From: Nocardioides gansuensis
GTDB lineage: Bacteria > Actinomycetota > Actinomycetes > Propionibacteriales > Nocardioidaceae
Assembly (NCBI RefSeq): GCF_003076135.1
Contig: NZ_QDGZ01000002.1
Coordinates: forward strand, 186,001 to 250,000
Reading direction: 5' to 3'
DNA length: 64,000 nucleotides
In this document: one piece after another, positions 34,657 through 42,519 of the stretch
How the letters are laid out: every line of letters begins with the position of its first letter
How positions within the stretch are numbered: the stretch's first letter is position 1
Made by a program: the position numbers and the translations under genes
Notes under the pieces: model-generated
What the model saw: the letters and a program-made list of their open reading frames with translations, nothing else
What the model was told of the DNA's origin: nothing
Database searches by the model: none

Positions 34657-37600
34657 GCCGGCGGGGCGAGCTGCCGAAGGAAGAGCTGGCCAGGGCACTC
34701 GAAGGGCTGAAGCCGTTCCAGGCGCGCACGGTTGCCCGCGTCGTGCAACGCATGTTCGACGACCCCGAGCCTCAGAGGCGTTTCCTCGTGGCCGACGAAG
34801 TCGGCCTCGGGAAGACCAAGGTCGCCAAGTCGCTCGTCGTGGAGATGATTCAGCGGCTCTGGGATGACCCGGACACCGACCGCATCGACATCATCTACAT
34901 CTGTTCGAACCACCAGATCGCGCGGCAGAACGTGCGGGACCTTGCGGTCCTCGAGGGGATGAAGGAGAACCCGGTCGATCGGATCACGATGCTGCCCGCC
35001 GCACTGAGCGATCTGAGCAGGAAGAGCGTCAATCTCGTGGCGTTCACACCCAACACATCGCTCAACTTCGGACACGCTGGGGGACGAGTTGGGGAGCGGG
35101 CAATGCTGTTCCATCTCCTGGAGCAGATCTGGCCGAACCTTATGGCGCGGCAGGGCGCAATCCGACTGTTCCAGCTCGGTGCCCCCAAAAGCTTCCGCGG
35201 CGAGCTGCGGTCCGTGCGCGAGCACGTCGTGGTCCCCGCCAAGGTGACGCAGAAGTTCGGAAAGGTCCTACGAGCTTCGAAGCTTGACAAGGAACTCCAG
35301 CACTTCACCGACGGCCGTGTCCGGTTCGAGAGCCATGAGCTGCATTCGTTCGTGGGCAGGCTGCGGCGAGCACTGGCAAGAGCATGCATCGAGTTGCTCA
35401 CGCCGGATCTGATCATCCTCGACGAGTTTCAGCGCTTCACGAAGATTCTGGACGGCGAAGGACCCGACGGGGAGCTCGCACGCGAACTCTTCAACCAGAG
35501 CGGCGCAAGGATCCTGCTGCTGTCCGCCACCCCGTACAAGATGCTCAGCCAGGCGGAGGACGAGGAGAGCCACTTCAAGGGCTTCGAGCGGACCGTGGGT
35601 TTCCTGCTGGGTCCCGAGCGCTCTGCTGAGCGCGCGGTGCTTCGGCAGGGCCTGACAGAAATGCGCCGGGGGATCCTGGGGCACCGGGACCCCGAACGCC
35701 TCGCGGAGGCTCGCGACAAGGTCCAGGACCTCCTGCAGAGCGTCATGGTGAGAACGGAGCGGCTCGCGGCCAGCGGCAACCGCAGTGGCATGTTGCGCGA
35801 CGAACGCGCTGCCATGTGCCGGGTGGCACCGGAAGACGTTCAGAGCTTCGTCGGCGTGGATCGCGTCGTTCGCACCCTTGCTGACGTTCCGGGGATGGTG
35901 GAGTACTGGAAGTCCGCTCCGTACCTGTTCAACTTCATGGACGAATACAAGGTGCGCAAGGAAATCAGCAAGCGGATCGATCAGGACGACGGCGAGATTC
36001 GAGCAGGTCTGAACGGGTCGCACATGCTCGACTGGCGGCGGCTTGAGCAGTTCAAGCCCGTCGAGCCCATGAACGGGCGCCTCCGCTGGCTGCTCGACGA
36101 CCTGGACTCTCACTCAGCGTTCGACCTCCTCTGGCTGCCGCCGTCGCTGCCCCAGACGGAACTCGCCGGTGCGTATGCCGATGCAGCGGGGTTCACGAAG
36201 CGCTTGGTCTTCTCAGGATGGACAGTCGTACCCCGCGTCGTCGCGGCGCTCACCTCGTACGAGCGCGAGCGCCGACACCACCGCAGGGGGCAGAGCCGCG
36301 ACAAGGTCAGGCAGTTCTCGGGGCGCCTTGTGGTACCGACCGACAGCGAGCGGTTCGCGCACCTCGCGCTCCTGATGCCCTGCGCCGCCTTGGCGAATTA
36401 CGGCGATCCGCTTCGCGCGGCCGAGGAGCTTGGCGTCTCCCTGCCCATTCCTCCCAAACAGGTGCGAGCTCGTGCGATGCGACTCCTTAGGGATGACCTG
36501 CAGCAGTACCTGGACCGCGCCCCGAAGTCAGGCATCACGTCGAACAGGTGGTACGCCGCCGCACAACTACTCCTTGAACCCGACCTCGCCCAGCTAGAGC
36601 CCGCGGACTTTTACGGCGAGGACCGGGACTCGACAGGCCTCGACATGCACTGGCGCACCCTGATGGACATGCTTGAGACGCCAGTCGAGGCGTGGGGAAG
36701 ACCGCCCGACGACCTCATCGGCGTGCTTGCCGACATCGCCGTGGGTGGCCCCGGTCCCAGCTTCCTTCGGCCCCTCGAGCGCATCGACCAACTCGGGCGC
36801 TCCACACTGGACGACCTGTCACCACAGCAAGGCGCCGCCCGCCTCGCCTGGGCGTTCCGCAGCGTCATCAACAGCTCCGAGGCCGATCAGCTCATCATGC
36901 GGGGTGCCGCGAAGGGCGCCGACTTCTGGCGCATGCTGCTGAAGCACTGCATGAGCGGTGGCCTGGGAAGCGTCCTGGACGAGTGGTTGCACCTGGTCCC
37001 TGACCAACTGCGGTTGAACAACACGAAGGAGCCGCTTCGCAAAGTTGTGGAAGCGTGCGCCAGCGTCCTTCGTCTCGAGGACAGCACGCTCGTAGCGCAC
37101 ACGTTCGGCGTCGAGTCCGGCGAGCAGGAGGCACACGCCCTGCGAACCAACTTCGCCATGCGTTTCGGTCAGGCCCGCGGCTCGACAGCCGAGGGCGACA
37201 ATCCGACGAACGTCAGGAACGCCTTCAACTCGCCCTTCCACCCGTTCGTCCTGATCTCGACCTCTGTCGGTCAAGAGGGCCTGGACTTCCACCACTACGC
37301 GCACGCGATCGTGCACTGGAACATCCCGTCCAACCCAGTCGATCTCGAACAACGAGAGGGCCGGGTTCACCGCTACAAGAACCACGCGGTGCGGAAAAAC
37401 GTGGCCGCCGACTTCCACCAGGCACCCGAACTCGTGAAGTCGAGCGATCCGTGGGCGACTCTCTTCGATCTGGCAAAGGCGAAGGAGGACGACCTCAAAC
37501 CATGGTGGATCTACCCGGGCGACGCAGCCATCGAGCGGCTCGTCCCGATGCTCCCGCTGAGTCGCGAGGTCGGCCGGTTGAAGGAACTCATCGAGGCCAC

Positions 37601-37736
37601 GAGCCTGTATCGCATGACGATGGGGCAGCCGCGCCAATCGGAGCTCATTGAGGTCCTCGCCGGGTTGTCTCCCGAGGAGCAGGAACTGATCCGTCAGGCC
37701 ATCCAGATCGACCTAACACCCCGTGGGGCGGGTTAG
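34653..37736 (+). CDS. SNF2/DEAD-like superfamily 2 helicase
   Basis: 1027 residues. ATPase motif I is DEVGLGKT at 48-55. Motif II is LDEFQRF at 256-262 (DEFQ in place of DEAH/DEAD). Motif III is SATPYK at 291-296. The second RecA lobe ends with SVGQEGLDFHHYAHAIVHWN and the arginine-finger motif QREGRVHR at about 900-907. A long insertion of about 500 residues separates the lobes. It probably translocates on double-stranded DNA for the PLD-like partner (inference). It ends 5 nt from the convergent sigma gene. Confidence 0.88.
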   Translation: MSRRGELPKEELARALEGLKPFQARTVARVVQRMFDDPEPQRRFLVADEVGLGKTKVAKSLVVEMIQRLWDDPDTDRIDIIYICSNHQIARQNVRDLAVLEGMKENPVDRITMLPAALSDLSRKSVNLVAFTPNTSLNFGHAGGRVGERAMLFHLLEQIWPNLMARQGAIRLFQLGAPKSFRGELRSVREHVVVPAKVTQKFGKVLRASKLDKELQHFTDGRVRFESHELHSFVGRLRRALARACIELLTPDLIILDEFQRFTKILDGEGPDGELARELFNQSGARILLLSATPYKMLSQAEDEESHFKGFERTVGFLLGPERSAERAVLRQGLTEMRRGILGHRDPERLAEARDKVQDLLQSVMVRTERLAASGNRSGMLRDERAAMCRVAPEDVQSFVGVDRVVRTLADVPGMVEYWKSAPYLFNFMDEYKVRKEISKRIDQDDGEIRAGLNGSHMLDWRRLEQFKPVEPMNGRLRWLLDDLDSHSAFDLLWLPPSLPQTELAGAYADAAGFTKRLVFSGWTVVPRVVAALTSYERERRHHRRGQSRDKVRQFSGRLVVPTDSERFAHLALLMPCAALANYGDPLRAAEELGVSLPIPPKQVRARAMRLLRDDLQQYLDRAPKSGITSNRWYAAAQLLLEPDLAQLEPADFYGEDRDSTGLDMHWRTLMDMLETPVEAWGRPPDDLIGVLADIAVGGPGPSFLRPLERIDQLGRSTLDDLSPQQGAARLAWAFRSVINSSEADQLIMRGAAKGADFWRMLLKHCMSGGLGSVLDEWLHLVPDQLRLNNTKEPLRKVVEACASVLRLEDSTLVAHTFGVESGEQEAHALRTNFAMRFGQARGSTAEGDNPTNVRNAFNSPFHPFVLISTSVGQEGLDFHHYAHAIVHWNIPSNPVDLEQREGRVHRYKNHAVRKNVAADFHQAPELVKSSDPWATLFDLAKAKEDDLKPWWIYPGDAAIERLVPMLPLSREVGRLKELIEATSLYRMTMGQPRQSELIEVLAGLSPEEQELIRQAIQIDLTPRGAG

Positions 37737-37741
37737 ATATG

Positions 37742-38431
37742 TCAGGTTTCATCGGGGAGGGCATCGTTTTCGATCTGCTCGATGACGTCTCGTAGCCGCT
37801 TGGTCGCCCTCTGAAGGCGCTTCTTGACCGCTTCCTCGCTCTCGTGGCGACGGTCCGCGATCTCCTTCACGCTGAGCCCGAGTTCATACCGGAGGCGGAT
37901 CAGTTCGGGGTCTTTGGGATGCTTCTTCTCGACGAGGTCGAGCGCCTTCAGGAGCAGGAGCTTGTGATGCGTCAGCAACGATGGTGTCGCCATCTCGCCA
38001 AGGGCGACCTGCAGACGCCGGTCGACTGACTCGTCGTCGTCCAACGCCAGGTCGGGTCCGTCACCGCGCCGCCGCTGCGCCCCTCGACGGCGAAGTTCGT
38101 CGATGACCACACGGCCCGCCACGGTCTTGAGCCACGCGCCAAGCTTGTCGTCACGTGCATCGGGCGACAGCGGCTGACCGTGCTCGTCAGTTTGGTCGCC
38201 TCTGTCTACCTCGCCTTTCCCTCGGTCCCAGGCACGGGCGTACATCTCGAGGACCGTTCCCGTCAGTTCCTCGATATCCGCTGAGTTGAACATCCCCGGG
38301 TACGCGCTCGCGCGGCGCCTGACGATGCGCCTCACCATCGGCTCGACGGAGCCGGCCAATCGTTGAACGTCGGGCAGGGAGGTCAAGAACTCAGATGTCG
38401 CGCCGTCTGTCTGAGCCTCGTCGCCACCCAT
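37742..38431 (-). CDS. ECF-like sigma-70 factor
   Basis: 229 residues. Region 2 is seen around 50-125 (SADIEELTGTVLEMYARAWD and KLGAWLKTVAGRVVIDELRR). Region 4 is seen around 165-220, with an HTH: IRLRYELGLSVKEIADRRHE followed by EEAVKKRLQRATKRLR. No separate anti-sigma gene is adjacent. It is convergent with the helicase and divergent from the EVE gene, which puts it at the centre of the module. Control of the upstream GGGAAC motifs is hypothesised. Confidence 0.82.
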   Translation of the reverse strand: MGGDEAQTDGATSEFLTSLPDVQRLAGSVEPMVRRIVRRRASAYPGMFNSADIEELTGTVLEMYARAWDRGKGEVDRGDQTDEHGQPLSPDARDDKLGAWLKTVAGRVVIDELRRRGAQRRRGDGPDLALDDDESVDRRLQVALGEMATPSLLTHHKLLLLKALDLVEKKHPKDPELIRLRYELGLSVKEIADRRHESEEAVKKRLQRATKRLRDVIEQIENDALPDET

Positions 38432-38566
38432 GATTGCAGCGTATGCGCCGGGCCACGGATAAGGGACGGCAACGAAGTTGGTGAGTGGGTGTCCCCCTGC
38501 CGCCCCGGCCTACGAGTCATTGGTTAGAGGCTGCTGATCGGGCGGCCCGAGACGAAGGACCAACCA

Positions 38567-39067
38567 GTGACGATGACGACAGACGAGGCTTCCAGCCTCA
38601 CGACAGCCCAGATCGCGGCGATTCCCGTCTGGCTCTTCCAGTACAGCCCACGCAGTGCCCGGGCGCTCCAGCTGAGCTGGAACGCTGGTGAGGACCTCGA
38701 GTATCCCGCCCTCGACAGGCACGCCGACGACATCCGCCTCGACGACATCGTTCTGTTCTGGAGGTCGGGCCGGGGTGACACCGCCGGCCTCATCGGCTTC
38801 GGGGTGGCCAGTGGGGTCATCGAGGAGTTGAGCCACCCCCGGAACTATCAGGACCCGGACGGTCCCCGGGCGCTGAGGAAGTCCGCGGAGGTCGCTCTGT
38901 GCTGTGTCTTCGACGAGCCGGTCATCACCCGCTCGGAACTGAAGCAGTCGCCTGAGTTCGCGGACTTCGATCTCTTCCGCATGCCGAACCGCGCAAACGC
39001 CTTTGAGGTCGCCGCCGCGCAGTGGGCAATCGTTCGCGACCGCATGGAGGAGGTGATGGGCCGATGA
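38567..39067 (+). CDS. EVE-domain protein (putative modified-base reader)
   Basis: 166 residues from GTG 38567 (AAGGA 8 nt upstream); ATG 38573 is an alternative. The pattern IPVWLFQYSPRSARALQLSW, then ADDIRLDDIVLFWRSGRGDT and AGLIGFGVASG, is that of EVE/YTH-like domains, whose aromatic cage recognises modified DNA or RNA bases. EVE proteins are frequent partners of modification-dependent restriction. It starts the second operon of the module and overlaps the next gene by 4 nt. Confidence 0.75.
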   Translation: MTMTTDEASSLTTAQIAAIPVWLFQYSPRSARALQLSWNAGEDLEYPALDRHADDIRLDDIVLFWRSGRGDTAGLIGFGVASGVIEELSHPRNYQDPDGPRALRKSAEVALCCVFDEPVITRSELKQSPEFADFDLFRMPNRANAFEVAAAQWAIVRDRMEEVMGR

Positions 39068-39420
39068 GGGTCATCCGTATCGATCGAGACGAGTTCGTGG
39101 CGAAGGTTCAGGCGAACCGCGACAACCACCGAGCGGTCTTCGAGGCAGCACTTGAGGGCTATCGCGACCGGTGGATCCAGGAACTGGAGCGACGCCTCCG
39201 CGACGTCCGGCGCGGCCGGGAGATCAATCAGTACATCGGCCTGCCGGAGCCCGAAGACCACACCGACGACTACGACCGCATCCTGATGATGGCCCGGATG
39301 CAGATTGACAACGTCATCGAGCTGACGGAGGACGAGTTCGGGATGTACGTCATGGATCAGTGGTCGTGGAAGCCTCACTTCGCGAGCACCACGTCGCGCT
39401 ACGTCCGGGGACGCTCATGA
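39064..39420 (+). CDS. small conserved helical protein
   Basis: 118 residues. A charged helix (RDNHRAVFEAALEGYRDRWI) is followed by YDRILMMARMQIDNVIELTE and a tryptophan-rich end. I recall similar proteins from phages and mobile elements but know no function. It overlaps EVE upstream and the phosphatase downstream by 4 nt each, so it is co-translated with both. Confidence 0.72.
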   Translation: MRVIRIDRDEFVAKVQANRDNHRAVFEAALEGYRDRWIQELERRLRDVRRGREINQYIGLPEPEDHTDDYDRILMMARMQIDNVIELTEDEFGMYVMDQWSWKPHFASTTSRYVRGRS

Positions 39421-40028
39421 GCCCGCGTGCCGGTAGCAGCGGCATCCTGCGATGGGCCAACGGCAGTCACGTCGATGAGGGCCTCTGGATCGGCGGCGAT
39501 CTCGAGATCAGCGACCCGGAGCTCGCAGCCATCCAGCTCGAAGAACTCGAAGCAGCCGGCATCACGGACATCGTCGATCTCAGGCTCGAGTGGAACGACG
39601 CAGACTGGGTGACGGTGGCCAAGCCGTCGATCCGGTATCGGTGGTTCGGGGTCGACGACGCTGGGCAGCGGATGCCTGATGAGTGGTTCGACATCAGCAC
39701 GTCGTACGTGCTCACACAACTGAACAGCGGAGGGCGCGTGCTCGTGCACTGCCACATGGGCATCAACCGCGGGCCCTCGATGGGTTTCGCCGTGATGCTG
39801 GTCCAGGGATGGGACCCGATCGAGGCCCTGGACCGGATCAGGGAGCGGCGCGAGATCGCCTACGTCGGTTACGCCGAGGACGCGCTCGACTGGTGGCTCC
39901 GCAAGAACGGCGCGACTCGGACGGAGTTGGCGCTCGGCAGGCAGCGGATCCGGCAGTGGCGGCGCAACAACTTCCTCGACGTCGCCGCGGTTATCCGCAA
40001 GGTCCGGACCTGTGGAGGCGCACCGTGA
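39417..40028 (+). CDS. dual-specificity protein phosphatase
   Basis: 203 residues. The cysteine-phosphatase signature VLVHCHMGINRGPSMG places the catalytic Cys at 112 and Arg at 118 (CX5R). The general acid is probably Asp80 or Asp81 in WFGVDDAGQ. GLWIGGDLEISDPELA near the N-terminus is typical of DSPs. The substrate may be a phosphoprotein or another phosphoester. Phosphatases are unusual in restriction-type modules, so a signalling role is worth considering. Confidence 0.85.
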   Translation: MSPRAGSSGILRWANGSHVDEGLWIGGDLEISDPELAAIQLEELEAAGITDIVDLRLEWNDADWVTVAKPSIRYRWFGVDDAGQRMPDEWFDISTSYVLTQLNSGGRVLVHCHMGINRGPSMGFAVMLVQGWDPIEALDRIRERREIAYVGYAEDALDWWLRKNGATRTELALGRQRIRQWRRNNFLDVAAVIRKVRTCGGAP

Positions 40029-40089
40029 GAGCAGGGAGTTGCGTCGGGGGGACGTGGTCCCATGGGGTTACGCGAACGAGGGGGAGTCG

Positions 40090-41112
40090 ATGACGGACAA
40101 CGCGTTTTGGGGGACCTGGCTGTGGACGCTCCAGCAGCTCAACCGGGGCATTGAGCAGGCCATCACCGGGATGTCGACGATCACGATGGACTGGGTCACC
40201 GAGGAAGAGGTTCCGCATGCACTGACGTGGACCAACGTCGAGCGACGGGAGATCGCAATCCTGCAGGGCGTGGCCGAGGGATGGTTCGAAGCCCATGGGC
40301 CCGGGGAGGCGACTCTGCGGCTGCTGGGGCTGAACTTCCACGAGGTGGCCCGAGTGCTGTTCTCCGTCGCCAAGCCGAGAGTCCGGGAAGCGGCCGGCGG
40401 TGCAGAGGAGTTCACCGATGACCTCCACTGGGCCTGGATGGTCCTCGAGGACCAGCGCATCGAGGCCTTGCTCGTCGACTGGTATCCAGAGGCGATCCCG
40501 GCGCTTCAGAGGGTGGGCGCCACGCTCGTTACCGAGTACGACGGCTGGTTCCCCGCGGGCCAGGCCCTGCTCGTGCGAGGCCTCCGGCACCTGCCTGAGG
40601 ACGTGCGTGACGAGGTAGCCGACATGTTCCGTGCCACCTTCGATGACGAGACGTACGACGAGCTGTGCGCCATCGTCGACAGGTACCTCGAGCTCCGGGC
40701 GCCGGACGACCTGGACGAGATGCTCGATCTGGCTCGGCAGGTGGTGCAGCTGTGGACTCGCCTCGGGATCATCGACACTCCTGAGCCAGAGGCTCCGGAA
40801 GATGACGCCATCCACCCCGTGATGCTGTCGTTGCTGCAACTCGACGCCGAGCAGCCGGGTTCCATCCGGCCGAAGGTCGCGGCGCGGCTCTGCGGCCATG
40901 ACCCCCATCTGCTTCTCGAGCTGATCGGCTGGAACGAGGAGCAGGGGATCGCCTGGCGGGCGGCTCGGGACGAGGCCCGCGCGGCAGGCGAGTACGAGGA
41001 GGCGGAGGTGTGCGAGGGCGAGCGCGAGCACGCTCAGCGCACCACGAAGGTGCTGAGGAAGGCCCTCCGCCGGGTCCTCCTTAAGGAAGCGCCGGAGGGC
41101 ATCGCGTCATGA
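40090..41112 (+). CDS. protein resembling phage/VWA-type metallopeptidase N-terminal domain, degenerate
   Basis: 340 residues from ATG 40090. The segment LNFHEVARVLFS at 82-92, followed 28 residues later by VLEDQRIEALLVD, matches the arrangement HExxHxLF then LEDxRIE that I know from phage and CobT-like metallopeptidases. Here the second His is Arg88, so zinc binding is doubtful. The remainder is helical and acidic with a charged C-terminus. It may be a structural or regulatory derivative. It overlaps the zinc-ribbon gene by 4 nt; 61 nt separate it from the phosphatase. Confidence 0.65.
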   Translation: MTDNAFWGTWLWTLQQLNRGIEQAITGMSTITMDWVTEEEVPHALTWTNVERREIAILQGVAEGWFEAHGPGEATLRLLGLNFHEVARVLFSVAKPRVREAAGGAEEFTDDLHWAWMVLEDQRIEALLVDWYPEAIPALQRVGATLVTEYDGWFPAGQALLVRGLRHLPEDVRDEVADMFRATFDDETYDELCAIVDRYLELRAPDDLDEMLDLARQVVQLWTRLGIIDTPEPEAPEDDAIHPVMLSLLQLDAEQPGSIRPKVAARLCGHDPHLLLELIGWNEEQGIAWRAARDEARAAGEYEEAEVCEGEREHAQRTTKVLRKALRRVLLKEAPEGIAS

Positions 41113-41345
41113 TGCTGCCGCCCAGCGACGATCACGAGGCTTCGTCGTACGACCAACCGCGAGGGACCTGTCCCGTGTGCGGGGATCATCAGGTCCGGCA
41201 TCTTGTCATCGGTTACCTGGCCGGCCCTCCGGCCGCGGCCAGTCCCGACTGGGTGAGCTGGGTCGGATGTGTCCATCCCGGCTACAACAGATGTTGCGAC
41301 GCGTGCGGTCATACGTGGACGGCGTCCGCCCACGGCGAAGGATGA
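41109..41345 (+). CDS. small zinc-ribbon protein
   Basis: 78 residues. CPVCGD near residue 21 and CCDACGHTW near residue 62 give two CxxC knuckles of a zinc ribbon. The N-terminus is acidic and probably disordered. Last gene of the EVE operon. Too small to be an enzyme; a nucleic-acid or protein adaptor is likely. The following 49 bp to the convergent BTAD stop contain GGCGCGCC but no clear terminator. Confidence 0.68.
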   Translation: MMLPPSDDHEASSYDQPRGTCPVCGDHQVRHLVIGYLAGPPAAASPDWVSWVGCVHPGYNRCCDACGHTWTASAHGEG

Positions 41346-41394
41346 GTGAGGGCGCGCCTCGCAGACCATCAGGCGATAGCTGTGTCACCCAGGT

Positions 41395-42519
41395 TCAGCC
41401 TGTACGGCGAGGGCGACGTCCATGACCAGCCCAGTCCTTCTGATCGACGATCTGAGCGGTGCGCTGCGGGAGGTCGATCGGCGCGAGTTCATCGTCGCGA
41501 CGGTTGAAGACCTTGTCGTTCAGCTCCCGGGCTGCCTTTGCATCATCACCAGCGGCCTTCTCGGCCTGGACGATGTCGAGTTGGGCAACCTCGTCGTACG
41601 GCGCCGCGGCGTAGGCCACCTGAGCCGCCCAGAGCGCGAGGTCGTGGTCGCCTGCGGTGAGAGCGTGGGTGGTGACAACGTGCCCTACGTCGACGATGGC
41701 GCTGGTCATGATGTGGTCCCAGCGGTCGCCGTCGAGGAGCCAGTTCCAGTGACCCTCGCGGAGCTCGGTGAACGGCTCGCCGATGACCAGTCGCAGTGCC
41801 GCGATCAGATCTTCGATGCCGCTGACACCGCGACTCTGTCCACGGGCCCTGAGACGTCGGAACAGGTCGAGGTCGCACAGCACGCCGTCGAGCCTGTAGA
41901 GGGCCGGTGAGTCCGGGTCTGGCCCAGGTTGTGCCTTTGGCAGGTAGGGCTTCCCTGTGCGGGGATCGTTGCCCAGCCATCGACGCAGTTGGCTCATGTC
42001 GACGCGAACGCGCTCCGGGCGGATCCCGAACGCGTCAGCCACGTCGTGTCCGGAGACCCCGCGGGGATGGAGTGCGAGGTAGGCCAGCAGTTCGACGTAG
42101 AACGGCCGCCGGTGCGCAGTTGCCTTCGTGTCGCCCGTCGTGCGGGCGCCGACCGGCCCGAGGAGGGTCAGCTTCGCTGCGGACAGCGTTGGCGACTCCC
42201 AGCGAGCGAGGTCCTCGTCGAGCGTCGGGTCCGCGGCGTCGACGGCGGGGCGGGCCTCGGGCGCCGCCCGCGGCGCGAGCACCTCGACGTCTTCGGTGGT
42301 CGTCGCGGCGGCGTCTGCGTACACGACCGCGTCGAGCGGGAGTAGGGATTCCTCTCCGGCCGCGCCGACCTCCGGCCGCGGTTCGGTGAGCCGTTCCGAT
42401 AGTGCACCCGCCAAGTCGGTGACCGCAGTGTCGCCGTCGGGTTGCGGGACGGGAACGAGCTGCTCATCCAGAGTGAGGTCGAGGAGCAGAGCGCAAGCGC
42501 GGGCCTCATCGGCGCTCAA
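41395..42519 (-). CDS. BTAD-type regulator half of a split LysM-BTAD protein
   Basis: 374 residues from TTG 42519. The C-terminal half carries a winged-helix segment (HPRGVSGHDVADAFGIRPER, then VDMSQLRRWLG) and a bacterial transcriptional activation domain (about 200-350). The open frame continues upstream of TTG and reads LRAPSLGVDVQPAELSADEA, which continues naturally from the end of the LysM protein. It is therefore probably the C-terminal part of one protein of about 1000 residues separated by a frameshift near 42566-42575. A coupled two-gene arrangement (TTGA overlap) is the alternative. Confidence 0.75.
   Translation of the reverse strand: MSADEARACALLLDLTLDEQLVPVPQPDGDTAVTDLAGALSERLTEPRPEVGAAGEESLLPLDAVVYADAAATTTEDVEVLAPRAAPEARPAVDAADPTLDEDLARWESPTLSAAKLTLLGPVGARTTGDTKATAHRRPFYVELLAYLALHPRGVSGHDVADAFGIRPERVRVDMSQLRRWLGNDPRTGKPYLPKAQPGPDPDSPALYRLDGVLCDLDLFRRLRARGQSRGVSGIEDLIAALRLVIGEPFTELREGHWNWLLDGDRWDHIMTSAIVDVGHVVTTHALTAGDHDLALWAAQVAYAAAPYDEVAQLDIVQAEKAAGDDAKAARELNDKVFNRRDDELAPIDLPQRTAQIVDQKDWAGHGRRPRRTG

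Noticed and set aside
37722..37731. CCCCGTGGGG hairpin at the helicase end
   Set aside because: Only a 4-bp stem within coding sequence and without a T-tract.
31535..37736. DISARM system
   Set aside because: A PLD protein and a helicase are present, but no DUF1998 (DrmB) and no DISARM methyltransferase.
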